NCBI GenBank assembly: GCA_964542985.1
Contig: CAZIWH010000011.1
Coordinates: 1-34,377 of the forward strand
Length of the DNA stretch: 34,377 nt
Origin: QNYQ01 sp964542985
Lineage (GTDB): Archaea; Thermoproteota; Thermoprotei_A; Sulfolobales; Pyrodictiaceae
Direction: 5' to 3'
Positions 1 through 7,828 of the stretch are shown piece after piece. Position 1 is the first letter of the stretch. Each line of letters starts with the position of its first letter. Under the pieces are notes generated by a model. It was not told where the DNA came from, made no database searches, and worked only from the letters and a program-made list of their open reading frames with translations. A program made the position numbers and the translations under genes.

Positions 1-44
1 GGTTGCATGGGTTTAGCTTTAAGACTTACCCCCTCCCCGGGGCA

Positions 45-55
45 TTCTATTATAG
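45..55 (+). promoter_or_regulatory. Probable TATA box of the 110-1806 operon
   Basis: An AT-rich stretch (ttctattatag) stands out in GC-rich DNA about 55-65 bases before the first start codon of the plus-strand trio. The spacing to a start site near 75-80 would give a leader of about 30 bases. The call rests on sequence resemblance only. Confidence 0.4.
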
Positions 56-109
56 CCGAGCCCTGCAGGGCGCGAGGGAGCCAGGAGAAGGCCTCGCAGG
101 CCAAGGGCC

Positions 110-910
110 GTGGCGAGAGGGAGAGCGTTGCCCAGGCTGCAAGCGTTCACGAGAGCCAGCAAGGGGGACGTCTCAACTCACGTACTCGTGACGAGTATAG
201 AGGAGGTGTACAATGAGGCGCTCATGAGGCTCCACGATTACGTGGAGAGGAAGGGGCAGCCGGGCTTCAAGCTCGCCACGGGCACCGTGCATGGCTTGAA
301 GGTCTCGGTGGCGCTGAGGCCCGTAGGACCCTCAGCCATGGCTATCCTGCTTGAGGAGCTATCAAGGCTCGGCGCCAGGGTCGTATTGAGCCTTGACACC
401 GCGCTGGCGCTCGCACCGAGCCTGGGCATCGGGCGCACGGTCCTTGCGGCCGCGAGCATCAAGGGCGACGGCGTCTCCAAGACCTACGCGCCCGCCGAGG
501 TGCCTGCCATCGCTGACTTCGAGTTCCTGCGCCACATCCAGCAGACGCTGGAGATACACAACGTGAGCCTCACCGTGGGTCTCGTCTGGAGCGTCGACTC
601 CTTCTACGTGAGCGAGGCGCTGCTGGAGCATGGGCTGCGCACCTATGGTAAGATGGCACTCGCCCTCGACATGGATACTGCAGCGCTCTACAGCGTGGCG
701 ATGGCTAGGAAGCTTCAGGCCGCAAGCATCCTTGTGATAGAGTCGAGTGTGCCTAAGGGCATAGAGAGGGGCGTCATCTACCAGGGTGGAGAAGAGCTTC
801 ACACCCGCGTTCTCGAGAGCCTCACGAAGCTCATGAAGCCCATCCTGGAGGCTCTTACACTTCACATGGAGAAGTCTAAGGCTAGGATAAGGCAGGCCAG
901 CGTAGCCTAG
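110..910 (+). CDS. Divergent nucleoside phosphorylase-fold protein (PNP/UDP family), possibly non-phosphorolytic
   Basis: This 266-aa protein aligns by eye with hexameric purine nucleoside/uridine phosphorylases. A VGPSAMAI segment (residues 72-79) matches the usual GGPSAAI. A GDG.SKTYAP segment (119-129) matches the DG.S..YAP strand, VDSFY (162-166) matches the T/S-D-x-FY segment, and DMDTAALY (187-194) matches the EMEAAALF ribose-binding segment. Two family hallmarks are absent: the N-terminal GDPxR phosphate loop, replaced around residues 28-32 by TSIEE, and the R-x-GTxG phosphate motif, replaced by LSLDTALA (93-100). The ribose-binding Glu is Asp. The fold assignment is fairly secure; phosphorolytic activity is doubtful. 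GTG at 110 is used; TTG at 128 is an alternative. It heads a tight operon with the next two genes. Confidence 0.7.
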   Translation: MARGRALPRLQAFTRASKGDVSTHVLVTSIEEVYNEALMRLHDYVERKGQPGFKLATGTVHGLKVSVALRPVGPSAMAILLEELSRLGARVVLSLDTALALAPSLGIGRTVLAAASIKGDGVSKTYAPAEVPAIADFEFLRHIQQTLEIHNVSLTVGLVWSVDSFYVSEALLEHGLRTYGKMALALDMDTAALYSVAMARKLQAASILVIESSVPKGIERGVIYQGGEELHTRVLESLTKLMKPILEALTLHMEKSKARIRQASVA

Positions 911-931
911 CCTTCCTGGGGGCGCGGAGCC

Positions 932-1138
932 GTGGCGAGGAGGAGCATACTACTGCTGGTCGACGAGGCTATGGCGCTACTTGAGCAAGTTGAGAAGGCG
1001 CTCGGTGACCTCGCCGCTGAGTCCAGGGACGGCTCCGTGAGCCCCGGCACCGTTTACCGCGCCTACACGGGGCTCGTGAGGCTCCACGAGAAGCTCGCCG
1101 AGATAAGGGAGGCCGCGTACAGGGCAGGCATGGCCTAG
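932..1138 (+). CDS. Small helical protein of unknown function
   Basis: A 68-aa protein with a GTG start 21 bases after the preceding stop. It appears to be two amphipathic helices (about residues 5-30 and 40-65) rich in Leu, Ala, Glu and Arg, and has no cysteines or membrane segment. I recognise no family. Its position between the phosphorylase-fold gene and a membrane-protein gene, with short gaps on both sides, supports it as a real translated gene of one operon. A small dimeric helical-bundle protein is the most that can be inferred. Confidence 0.55.
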   Translation: MARRSILLLVDEAMALLEQVEKALGDLAAESRDGSVSPGTVYRAYTGLVRLHEKLAEIREAAYRAGMA

Positions 1139-1152
1139 GAGGGCGCCGAGCG

Positions 1153-1806
1153 TTGCTGGGTAGACCTCTGCCTACAAGACCGTTCGCCGCGGCTTATGCT
1201 GCAAGCCTCCTTGCCTCACTTCTTTTCGCCCTAAGCCTCGCGGCCGCTCTGGGAGGCGAGCCTTGGCTCGGCGTAGGGCTTTGGTTCCTCTCCGGTGCAG
1301 CCACCGGCGCAGTCGTCGCGGAGTTCCACGGCTATAGTGACGGGCTCCTCGAGGCCGCTAGGAGGCTTGGTGTTAAGCCTCCCAGGCCGCTCCTGGACCG
1401 TGTAGGCGCAGCCCTGGTCTCGCTACTCGCCCCACCTGCTGCTGGCGTACTCGTTGAGGCGGCTGTGGAGAACATGCTCTCCGTGGCTAACGCAGCGGCT
1501 GCCGAGAACCCCTCGGTTGATCTGAAGGCTATTGTTGAGCGGCTCCAAGGGGAGGCCAGGCTGGAGCCTCTCGGCGTCTACGCTGGGCTCTCCGTTATCC
1601 CTCTGCTGCTGCCGCTACTGGTCTCCAAGGCCGCTGTCGCAGCTACTGTGGCCGCCTGTATCGCCTACGAGTCCCTAAGGACCGCGAAGGGGCTTGGGGA
1701 CAAGCCTTGCAGACTCGACCTCGTAGACGTAGTGGTCTGGTCCAAGACGCCTGGGTCGGCCCTCGACCTCAAGCTTGTATCTGAAAAGTGGGGCGTCGAG
1801 GACTAG
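1153..1806 (+). CDS. Polytopic membrane protein of unknown function
   Basis: A 217-aa protein with a TTG start 14 bases after the 68-aa gene. Hydrophobic segments appear near residues 12-32 and 38-55, with further apolar stretches near 82-105 and 142-170. The last 35 residues or so are soluble. No family is recognised. The final 132 bases overlap the 3' end of dph6 on the opposite strand, whose C-terminus there is conserved, so the tail of this protein is constrained by an antisense gene. Genes 110, 932 and 1153 look co-transcribed, which would put a membrane protein with the phosphorylase-like protein. Confidence 0.6.
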   Translation: MLGRPLPTRPFAAAYAASLLASLLFALSLAAALGGEPWLGVGLWFLSGAATGAVVAEFHGYSDGLLEAARRLGVKPPRPLLDRVGAALVSLLAPPAAGVLVEAAVENMLSVANAAAAENPSVDLKAIVERLQGEARLEPLGVYAGLSVIPLLLPLLVSKAAVAATVAACIAYESLRTAKGLGDKPCRLDLVDVVVWSKTPGSALDLKLVSEKWGVED

Positions 1807-2385
1807 GGTCTCCGCTTCTCCTCCCTCGAAGGCAGGGTTAAACCCATATCTCCTGGCAAGTGCTATTATCTTCTCTACGAGGCGTTCGTCGATAACCCTT
1901 CCCACTAGGCTCGATGGCAGTCCATAAGCCTGCACCGAGAGTACCATTACCTTAAAACCCTCGCGGACCAGGCTCCTCATGTACTCCTCCTGGTTCTTCC
2001 TCCAGAGCGGCGTGTAGCTCCTCAGCCCCGCTTCCTCAGCCGCCGCCGCGAAACGTAAACGCTGATAGTCGCTCAGCAGCGCCCCGGAGACCACCCCCCA
2101 GGCGCCAGCCTCTCGGCACCCATCCATTAGGCGGAGAAGAGCCTCCTCCTCGTCCAAACCCGCCTCTACCCGGATAACGGGGAGCCCGAGCGCCCTAGCC
2201 TGCAGCTCCGTCAACTCTATCCCGGGGTAATGGAAGAGCATGCTCTCCCATCCATGGGGCTCAACGACGCCGAGGCAACATACCTTGAAGCCATGCAGGA
2301 CTGCCCAGTGGAGGGCGTAGGTGCTATCCTTGCCTCCGCTAAACAAGCTACAAACACTATATGAGGGCGTCTCCCGCGCCACCAT
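1675..2385 (-). CDS. dph6: Diphthine--ammonia ligase / ATP-pyrophosphatase family (Dph6)
   Basis: This 236-aa protein belongs to the archaeal/eukaryal ATP-PPase family that completes diphthamide on elongation factor 2 by amidating diphthine. The PP-loop motif is SGGKDSTYA near residues 15-23. EGGEAETLVLDAPLF and the closing ARLVPK are typical of the family's C-terminal part. The frame stays open upstream to 2634, but that extension runs antisense to the uppS start and looks non-homologous. ATG at 2385 gives the usual family length; ATG at 2427 is an alternative. No strong ribosome binding site precedes either. It is transcribed alone, convergent with the membrane-protein gene (132-base overlap) and divergent from uppS. 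Confidence 0.85.
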   Translation of the reverse strand: MVARETPSYSVCSLFSGGKDSTYALHWAVLHGFKVCCLGVVEPHGWESMLFHYPGIELTELQARALGLPVIRVEAGLDEEEALLRLMDGCREAGAWGVVSGALLSDYQRLRFAAAAEEAGLRSYTPLWRKNQEEYMRSLVREGFKVMVLSVQAYGLPSSLVGRVIDERLVEKIIALARRYGFNPAFEGGEAETLVLDAPLFRYKLEVEGRPRRLGPDHYVYEVESARLVPKPLRGP

Positions 2386-2502
2386 AGCAGCGGCCCCGCT
2401 CCGGGGAACAGTCACGGGGGCGCTCATTAGACCGGCGCACGTTGCCCACCAACCAGTGGGCTGGAGGATAGCGGAGAGCCCGGGGGCGATGCGCTGCACG
2501 GC

Positions 2503-3252
2503 GTGGGGTGCTGCCTGGTGGCCGGCTGCGAGTGGTGCCCGGGGCTGCGGAGGCTCCCCACACACGTGGGCATAATCCCGGATGGCAATAGGAGGTGGGC
2601 GCGGGCTCGCGGGCTGCCGCCCTGGGAGGGCCACGCGAGGGGCTACCAGGTGGCCAAGAGGACCCTAAACCTGCTCTGGGAGATAGGCGTCCCCTACGTC
2701 ACCTTCTATGGACTGTCCAGGGAGAACTGCCTTCGCCGCCCCAGGGAGGAGCTTGAGAAGATCCACCAACTGCTCAGCCTTGCCGTCGACGAGCTGCTCT
2801 CAGACCCAAGGGTGAGGAGAGGGGAGGTTAGGCTCCTCTTTGTGGGCGACTTCACCCTGCTCCCCGCCTGGCTCTCCCAGAAGCTCATGGAAGCGATGGA
2901 GGAGGCTGGCGGGGAGAGGAGACATACGCTCACCATAGGCGTCTGCTACGGCGGTCGCTGGGAAGTGCTGGAGGCTGCTAGGAGGGCTGCGGAGCTAGCC
3001 GCGAAGGGGCTCCTGGACACGGAGAGCCTTGGGGAGGAGGAGCTGAGGAGGCTCATGCTGCTCGGCGGGCTCCCCGAGCCGGATCTTATCATAAGGAGCG
3101 GTGGAGAGAGGAGGCTGAGCGGCTTCCTGCTCTATCACGCTGCTTACAGTGAGCTGTTCTTCGTCGATACGCTGTGGCCTGACTTCACTCCCCGGGAGCT
3201 TTGTTCTGCTCTCCGCTTCTACCAGTCCCGAGAGAGGCGGTTTGGCCGCTAA
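2503..3252 (+). CDS. uppS: Polyprenyl diphosphate synthase, cis-prenyltransferase (UppS-like)
   Basis: This protein condenses isopentenyl diphosphate in cis onto an allylic primer to make the long polyprenyl carrier used for glycan transfer at the membrane. Family motifs are in order: HVGIIPDGNRRWA (catalytic Asp of the first motif), YGLSREN followed by RRPREE, and IRSGGE.RLSGFLLYHAAYSELFF with LWPDF near the C-terminus. The 249-aa length is normal. GTG at 2503 or GTG at 2518 could start it; the first gives a short Cys-rich leader (three Cys within 12 residues) of doubtful value. The last 68 bases overlap the DUF373 gene tail-to-tail. Confidence 0.88.
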   Translation: MGCCLVAGCEWCPGLRRLPTHVGIIPDGNRRWARARGLPPWEGHARGYQVAKRTLNLLWEIGVPYVTFYGLSRENCLRRPREELEKIHQLLSLAVDELLSDPRVRRGEVRLLFVGDFTLLPAWLSQKLMEAMEEAGGERRHTLTIGVCYGGRWEVLEAARRAAELAAKGLLDTESLGEEELRRLMLLGGLPEPDLIIRSGGERRLSGFLLYHAAYSELFFVDTLWPDFTPRELCSALRFYQSRERRFGR

Positions 3253-4321
3253 CAAACACTGTATCTATGTACCTGCCTAGCCTCCACGCTACGGCGACAA
3301 CGACTATGGAGGCCATCGCATATATAGCGAAGTTCACCTTCACCAGCGCGGCTATGAACTGGCTTATGCTCATGTACTGCATCTCAGCCATCGCATCCGC
3401 TATCTTGTTCAGCAGCATTATTGAGACCACAACGGCTACTATGTAGAGCAACTCCCTGCCCGGCCTAAGCGTCCCTGTTATCAGCTTCGACAACGCATGC
3501 CCGAATATTGCGATGCTCGCAGCGAACCCGAGCAGGCCTATGAAGCCGCGGAGCGCCGCCGCAACGTCCTGGGGACTCCTGGCACCCCCGCCGTAGAGCT
3601 GGCTCACCAACAGCCCTACGGCCAGCGCCACAGCCAGGGCAGCTGTGCCATAGGAGAGAGCCGAAACGGGAGTCTCGGAGACAAGGCTCACAATCTTGTC
3701 CTCTAGGTCAAAGCCTCTTATCACCATGGCGACGCCGAGCAGGAGAAGGCCCACGAGCAGCGCCTGACGAAGCATCCCAAGCAACGCGAGGGTAGAGATT
3801 ACCACGAGTATCGCGCCCGGTATGCCGAGGAATATCCTGGAGAACCTGGGCTCAGTCAAGGCCTTCTTAATATACTTGGCGAGGAGCACGTATGTCTCCT
3901 CCACGCCACGGTGCTGCTTCACAACAACCCTCTTAACGCCGTAAACCGGGAGAAGGCTAGCTATGACAGGTATTAGTGTCTCGTCCTCAGAGCCGTCGCT
4001 AACGAACACGACACCGTCAAAGTCGTAGGCTGCAAGGATGGTCTCGAGCTGCTCCCTCGCCCGCAGAGCCGCCTCTGGGCCCCCGGCCTCGGAGCCCGCG
4101 ACGACCGCGGGCACGGCCTGGTAGCCACGCCTCTCCAGGTCATCCGCAATCCTCACAGCCGCGAAGATAGCATTAAGGTCAGAGTCCTCGGGGTCGTAGA
4201 GGGCAAACCTTGTGGCGGCACGGAGAACAGCGTCACGACCGACTACGGGGGTGCGGATGCCTGCACGGGAAAGATCATCATCGACGTCGACTACCAGCAC
4301 CAGAAGCCTCTTCCTCGTCAT
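3185..4321 (-). CDS. DUF373-family integral membrane protein
   Basis: An archaeal DUF373 protein of unknown function. A soluble N-terminal domain of about 170 residues begins with a hydrophobic strand ending in VVDVDDDL and contains a FVSDGSEDE segment. It is followed by a membrane domain with about six to seven helices (roughly residues 170-365) and a short polar tail. The acidic VDVDDD and SDGSEDE segments resemble a metal-binding Rossmann-like site, which is inference. ATG at 4321 is chosen because it precedes the conserved strand directly; ATG at 4345 is possible. The start overlaps the end of the coiled-coil gene by 44 bases, so the two are probably translationally coupled. The 3' end overlaps uppS on the other strand. 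Confidence 0.75.
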   Translation of the reverse strand: MTRKRLLVLVVDVDDDLSRAGIRTPVVGRDAVLRAATRFALYDPEDSDLNAIFAAVRIADDLERRGYQAVPAVVAGSEAGGPEAALRAREQLETILAAYDFDGVVFVSDGSEDETLIPVIASLLPVYGVKRVVVKQHRGVEETYVLLAKYIKKALTEPRFSRIFLGIPGAILVVISTLALLGMLRQALLVGLLLLGVAMVIRGFDLEDKIVSLVSETPVSALSYGTAALAVALAVGLLVSQLYGGGARSPQDVAAALRGFIGLLGFAASIAIFGHALSKLITGTLRPGRELLYIVAVVVSIMLLNKIADAMAEMQYMSISQFIAALVKVNFAIYAMASIVVVAVAWRLGRYIDTVFVSGQTASLGTGRSGEQNKAPGE

Positions 4322-5219
4322 ACGCCTCGGCCTCGAGCTCGTCAAGCCTCTCGGCGTAGAGGAGCTTCAGCTCCTCCAGTGTCAGGGGCTCGCCGCGCTT
4401 AAGCTTCTCCTCCACTTGTCTACGCTTCTCCGCATATATTTGTATTAGCTTCTGCTTCTCCCTGCCGCTCCGCAGGCTCCGCAGCTGCTCGGTTAGGCTA
4501 CGCAGCTCTTGCACCCTCCTGTTAATCTCCTCGCGGAGCTTGTCGATCTCCTGACTCATCCCCTCAATCTTCGTCGTCAACTCGTCTATCTGTGGGCTTA
4601 GCTTGTCAAGCTCCTCCCTGAGAGCCCTAATTCTCTCATCTATGCGGCTTATCCTCTCACTTCGCTTCTTTATCTCCTCGCCGTAGCTCCTCAGCTGCAG
4701 CCTAAGCCCCATCAGCTCAGCCCTCTTCTCCGCAAGCTCTTGAAGAACCTGCCTAGCCTGCATAGTTTTTTCAAGAAGAGCCTCGAGCCTCGCTATCTCG
4801 TCTATAATCTCTCGCTCCTGCTGCGGGGTCAGGATCTGGGTCTGCTGCTTCCACTCAAGCTCCTCAATCCTCCTTCTTATCGCGTTGATGCTTCTCCTCG
4901 CCAGGGGGCGAAGTTCGGCCGCTATCCTCCTCTGCTGGTCGAGTTCGTTCACAACGCTACTAATCTTCTCGAGGAGCTCCCTCCTCTGCCTCCTAAGCTC
5001 TCTAACCTCCTCGACCAGCTTCCTCCTCTGCTCCCTGAGGCCACGTATCTGCTCCCTCAGTTCCTTGGCGCGCTCAATGAGCTTCCTTCTTTCCGCCCTG
5101 AGCCCCCTTATCTCCTCAATGAGGCTGTAACGGCGCTCCTTGAGGCTCTTTATCTCCTCCCTGAGGGCAGCTATTTTCTCAAGGATGTCCTTCTCGCTGA
5201 CCGGCTGCCCGGCTTGCAA
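4278..5219 (-). CDS. Archaeal coiled-coil protein (COG1340 type)
   Basis: A 313-aa protein made almost entirely of heptad-repeat coiled coil, very rich in Glu, Arg, Lys and Leu from residue 10 to about 270. A break near ILTPQQEREIID in the middle is characteristic of the conserved archaeal family I associate with COG1340. Its function is not established; a structural or tether-like role is all the sequence suggests. The start is TTG at 5219. A TATA-like element (5325-5333) and a strong hairpin (5270-5294) lie in its upstream region. The end overlaps the DUF373 start, so the pair is an operon, and the coiled coil may act with that membrane protein. Confidence 0.75.
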   Translation of the reverse strand: MQAGQPVSEKDILEKIAALREEIKSLKERRYSLIEEIRGLRAERRKLIERAKELREQIRGLREQRRKLVEEVRELRRQRRELLEKISSVVNELDQQRRIAAELRPLARRSINAIRRRIEELEWKQQTQILTPQQEREIIDEIARLEALLEKTMQARQVLQELAEKRAELMGLRLQLRSYGEEIKKRSERISRIDERIRALREELDKLSPQIDELTTKIEGMSQEIDKLREEINRRVQELRSLTEQLRSLRSGREKQKLIQIYAEKRRQVEEKLKRGEPLTLEELKLLYAERLDELEAEAYDEEEASGAGSRRR

Positions 5220-5269
5220 GGATACATCAACCCTGCCTACACGGATTCGAGCGGGGACATAGGCTAGGC

Positions 5270-5294
5270 GGCCCCTCCCGGCGTGGGAGGGGCC
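5270..5294. repeat. Perfect 10-bp inverted repeat, 5-nt loop
   Basis: Ten bases (ggcccctccc) at 5270-5279 are followed by gcggt-type spacer bases 5280-5284 and the exact reverse complement at 5285-5294. It lies between the SWIM gene stop and the coiled-coil gene start. Because the TATA-like box at 5325-5333 is upstream of it on the minus strand, the hairpin would fall near the 5' end of the coiled-coil mRNA; it could also end the rpiA/SWIM transcript. No T-run follows. Confidence 0.6.
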
Positions 5295-5324
5295 TTCATG
5301 GCGCGAGGGGCTGCCCAGCGGGGC

Positions 5325-5333
5325 GTATAATAG
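5325..5333 (-). promoter_or_regulatory. Probable TATA box of the coiled-coil/DUF373 operon
   Basis: Read on the minus strand the bases are tattatacg within otherwise GC-rich DNA. It lies about 105 bases before the TTG start at 5219 and just downstream of the SWIM stop codon. The expected start site near 5300 would place the 5270-5294 hairpin at the head of the leader. Confidence 0.4.
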
Positions 5334-5343
5334 CGCTGTGGCC

Positions 5344-5754
5344 TTAGGCTTTGTGGAGTATGCGCCGCAGTGTTGCCGAGCGTCCCGAGGCCAGGGTCTC
5401 CAGGAGTATCGTCTCCACCTCGTCCCTGCTGAGCCTCGCAGCCAGGTCGTGGAACCTTGAGGTAGCCTTGGCTAGCCGGACTGCTGCTAGGTGGTAGCAA
5501 GGCTTCTCCCCGCCGCCGGCTGCGACGCGGTAGATGAAGTGGGGGCAGCTGCAGAACGTGTCAGTTACGACTACGTAGTCAGCCTCTCTGCCCATGACTA
5601 TCCATGTCTCGGCGGGCGCCTCTTGGAGGCGGATGACTTTCATCTCTGCCGCCGCTGTCCAGGCGTCGCGGCTTTCCTCAGCCCTCCTCGCTATCTCTTC
5701 CCTTATCCTCGCCAGCCGAGGCGGAGGGCGGGGTTGATGCGCGTCCTCCTGCAT
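5344..5754 (-). CDS. Small SWIM zinc-finger protein
   Basis: A 136-aa protein with the SWIM signature CxCx(n)CxH: FCSCPHF around residues 66-72 and CYHL around residue 86. Small single-domain SWIM proteins are common in Crenarchaeota; SWIM domains bind zinc and are used for DNA or protein contacts, so nucleic-acid binding is a reasonable inference only. The start ATG at 5754 overlaps the rpiA 3' end by 52 bases, and a basic, Pro-rich N-terminus precedes the domain. It is the last gene of the methylthiotransferase-rpiA-SWIM operon. Confidence 0.75.
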   Translation of the reverse strand: MQEDAHQPRPPPRLARIREEIARRAEESRDAWTAAAEMKVIRLQEAPAETWIVMGREADYVVVTDTFCSCPHFIYRVAAGGGEKPCYHLAAVRLAKATSRFHDLAARLSRDEVETILLETLASGRSATLRRILHKA

Positions 5755-6455
5755 CTTCTCACCTCCGAGCCGCTGGCACTGCCGACCACTATCTCGTCAA
5801 CGTAGCCGGCGAAGGCTCCGTGCCCTATTACGCCCGGTATGGAGTCTATTATCGACTCTAGGCGGAGGAGGCCGAGCCTCTCAACACCCCAGACGTCGAT
5901 AACTACGCCGCCGTTGTCCGTCACCGCGGGGCCGTCGCGGCAGCCGCAGCCGTTGCGGGGCTCCGCGCGCAGCCCGTAGGCCCGGAGCGCCTCCAGCACT
6001 GAGGCCAGGGCGTCGGGGAGAACCTCTACGGGAAGGGGCTTACGCTTCTCGCCTATCCTCTCCGACACCTTGGACTCGTCAACCACTATTACCACATGCC
6101 TGCTGTTGTAGGCTAGCAGCTTCTCTCTGGTCATAGCGGCGCCGCGGCCCTTTATCACCATGCAGGTGTTGGCCTCGAAGCTCACCTCATCCGCGCCATC
6201 GAAGTAGAGGTCGAGGCCCCCAGGCGGCAGCGTGAGCGACGCCTCGAGCCCCATGGAGCGGAGCGCTAGAAGCGTGTCAAGGCTGGAGGCGTAGAGCCTC
6301 TTCCCTCGGAGCGCGTCCCTTTCCTCCTCTAGGAGGGCCTGGAGGGTGAGCCTCGTCGTGGAGCCGGTGCCTACTCCGAGTCTCTCCACGCCGCCAAGTT
6401 TCTCCGCGATGAGCCTCGCAGCCGCCCTGGCGGCTGCTAGCTTTGCCTGCTGCAT
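5703..6455 (-). CDS. rpiA: Ribose-5-phosphate isomerase A
   Basis: This enzyme interconverts ribose 5-phosphate and ribulose 5-phosphate, supplying ribose for nucleotides. The RpiA motifs are present: GVGTGST near residues 27-33, YFDGADEV (the catalytic-site DGADE loop), KGRGAAMTREK and VVDESK. The length (250 aa) is slightly longer than the usual 220-235. The extra residues are a basic C-terminal tail after EIVVGS, which is the part overlapping the SWIM gene. The start overlaps the end of the methylthiotransferase gene by 19 bases, implying coupled translation. Confidence 0.92.
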   Translation of the reverse strand: MQQAKLAAARAAARLIAEKLGGVERLGVGTGSTTRLTLQALLEEERDALRGKRLYASSLDTLLALRSMGLEASLTLPPGGLDLYFDGADEVSFEANTCMVIKGRGAAMTREKLLAYNSRHVVIVVDESKVSERIGEKRKPLPVEVLPDALASVLEALRAYGLRAEPRNGCGCRDGPAVTDNGGVVIDVWGVERLGLLRLESIIDSIPGVIGHGAFAGYVDEIVVGSASGSEVRRCRRTRINPALRLGWRG

Positions 6456-7741
6456 GGCCTTCCCCTGAGGTCGTACCAGGTGGCGGAGGTTACTTCAACA
6501 CATCTCCAGTCGCCGGGGCTGCCCGCGTCCTCGGGGAGTACTACCGGGGTGTAGTTGTAGAGTTTAGCGTCCAGGCCCCTCCTCCATCCCTTGTCAACTA
6601 TCACCGCCACAGCCCTGGAGCCCACGTAGCGCATATGCTCCTCGAGCCCTATCCTCTCCACGAGGGCTATCAGCTTCTTGCTCCTCTTCTTCTTCACGGG
6701 ATCCGGTACCTGCGGGAGCCCCGCGGCCACGGTACGGGGTCTCGGTGTGTATTGGGCTACGTGCACCCTCTCGAACCTGAGCTCCTCCACGATGCGGAGC
6801 GTGTTCTCGAAGGCCTCCTCGTCCTCTCCGGGGTGGCCGACTATTATGTCGGTGGCTATCATCGCTCCCGGTATCTTCCGGCGTATCTCCTTGACCAGGG
6901 AGCGGTACTCGTCAACCGTGTAGCGTCTCTTCATGATCCTCAGCACGCGATCGTCGCCGCTCTGCACGGGGAGGTGGAAGAACTTGAAGAACCTGGGCTT
7001 CCTCATCTCCTCTAGGAACTCGTCCAGTATGGGCTCGAGCTGGTCCGGGCTCATCATGCCTACGCGTACCATGAACCTGCCGGGCAGCTCCGCTATGCGG
7101 GAGAGCAGCTCGGGGAGGAGCCTCCTTCCAGCCAAGTCTATGCCGTAGACGGCGAGGTCCTGGCCGGTGAGCCTCACCTCCACCACGCCGCGTCTTGCCA
7201 GCGCTTCAACCAGCTTCACGATATTCTCCAGAGGGCGGCTGTAGACATGACGCCTCGCGAGCTTGGTTAGGCAGAAGCTGCAGTCCCCGAGGCAGCCATC
7301 CGCCACCGGTACCTCCGCCACCCTGCCCCTTGCCATAAGCCCCGGGTCGGGGTAGTACCTCGTCTTCGGCTCCGGGGGGTCGCGTAGGAGGTCCTTCCCC
7401 TCCTCTACCGCCACGTCAACCTTGTGCACGTTCGCAGTGGAGACGAGCACCGCCTCGGGAGCTATCCTCTTCACCGTATAGGGCTGCGCTGACGCCATAC
7501 AGCCGGCCACAATGAGCCAGGCGCCGCGACTGCGGGCTACGCGGCGGAGCCTCTCTATGGCCCTGCGCATCCTCTCCTCGGTCTCAGCCCTCACGGTGCA
7601 GGTGTTGACTATGATAACGTCCGCCTCCTCCGGGCTCTCCACCCGGCGGTATCCCCTCCCCGCAAGCACGGAGAGCATCAACGCGGTGTCCGCGTGGTTC
7701 AACGCACAGCCATAGGTCTCAACGTAGACGCTGCCCGGCAT
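6437..7741 (-). CDS. tRNA (t6A37) methylthiotransferase, radical SAM
   Basis: This is a MiaB/MtaB-type enzyme that converts t6A37 of tRNA to its 2-methylthio form (archaeal/eukaryal CDKAL1-like branch). The N-terminal domain carries the three cluster cysteines C12, C48 and C81 in YGCALN, NTCTV and AGCMA. The radical SAM cluster is CLGDCSFC (C150, C154, C157). A C-terminal TRAM-like domain occupies about residues 365-430. The 434-aa length is typical. It heads the three-gene minus-strand operon with rpiA and the SWIM gene, and is divergent from the PEBP gene across an 87-base gap. Confidence 0.9.
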   Translation of the reverse strand: MPGSVYVETYGCALNHADTALMLSVLAGRGYRRVESPEEADVIIVNTCTVRAETEERMRRAIERLRRVARSRGAWLIVAGCMASAQPYTVKRIAPEAVLVSTANVHKVDVAVEEGKDLLRDPPEPKTRYYPDPGLMARGRVAEVPVADGCLGDCSFCLTKLARRHVYSRPLENIVKLVEALARRGVVEVRLTGQDLAVYGIDLAGRRLLPELLSRIAELPGRFMVRVGMMSPDQLEPILDEFLEEMRKPRFFKFFHLPVQSGDDRVLRIMKRRYTVDEYRSLVKEIRRKIPGAMIATDIIVGHPGEDEEAFENTLRIVEELRFERVHVAQYTPRPRTVAAGLPQVPDPVKKKRSKKLIALVERIGLEEHMRYVGSRAVAVIVDKGWRRGLDAKLYNYTPVVLPEDAGSPGDWRCVEVTSATWYDLRGRPCSRQS

Positions 7742-7828
7742 GGCCCCGGCACCCGTCGTTTAGCGGCGGAGCCCCCTTCACCCCGCCGCAGCTGCTCCAC
7801 AGTAGTCTAGGCTGAGAGGTGTCCTGGC

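Noticed and set aside
2386..2634. N-terminal extension of dph6 to 2634
   Set aside because: It lies opposite the conserved HVGIIPDGN start of uppS, and the extra residues do not resemble the family N-terminus.
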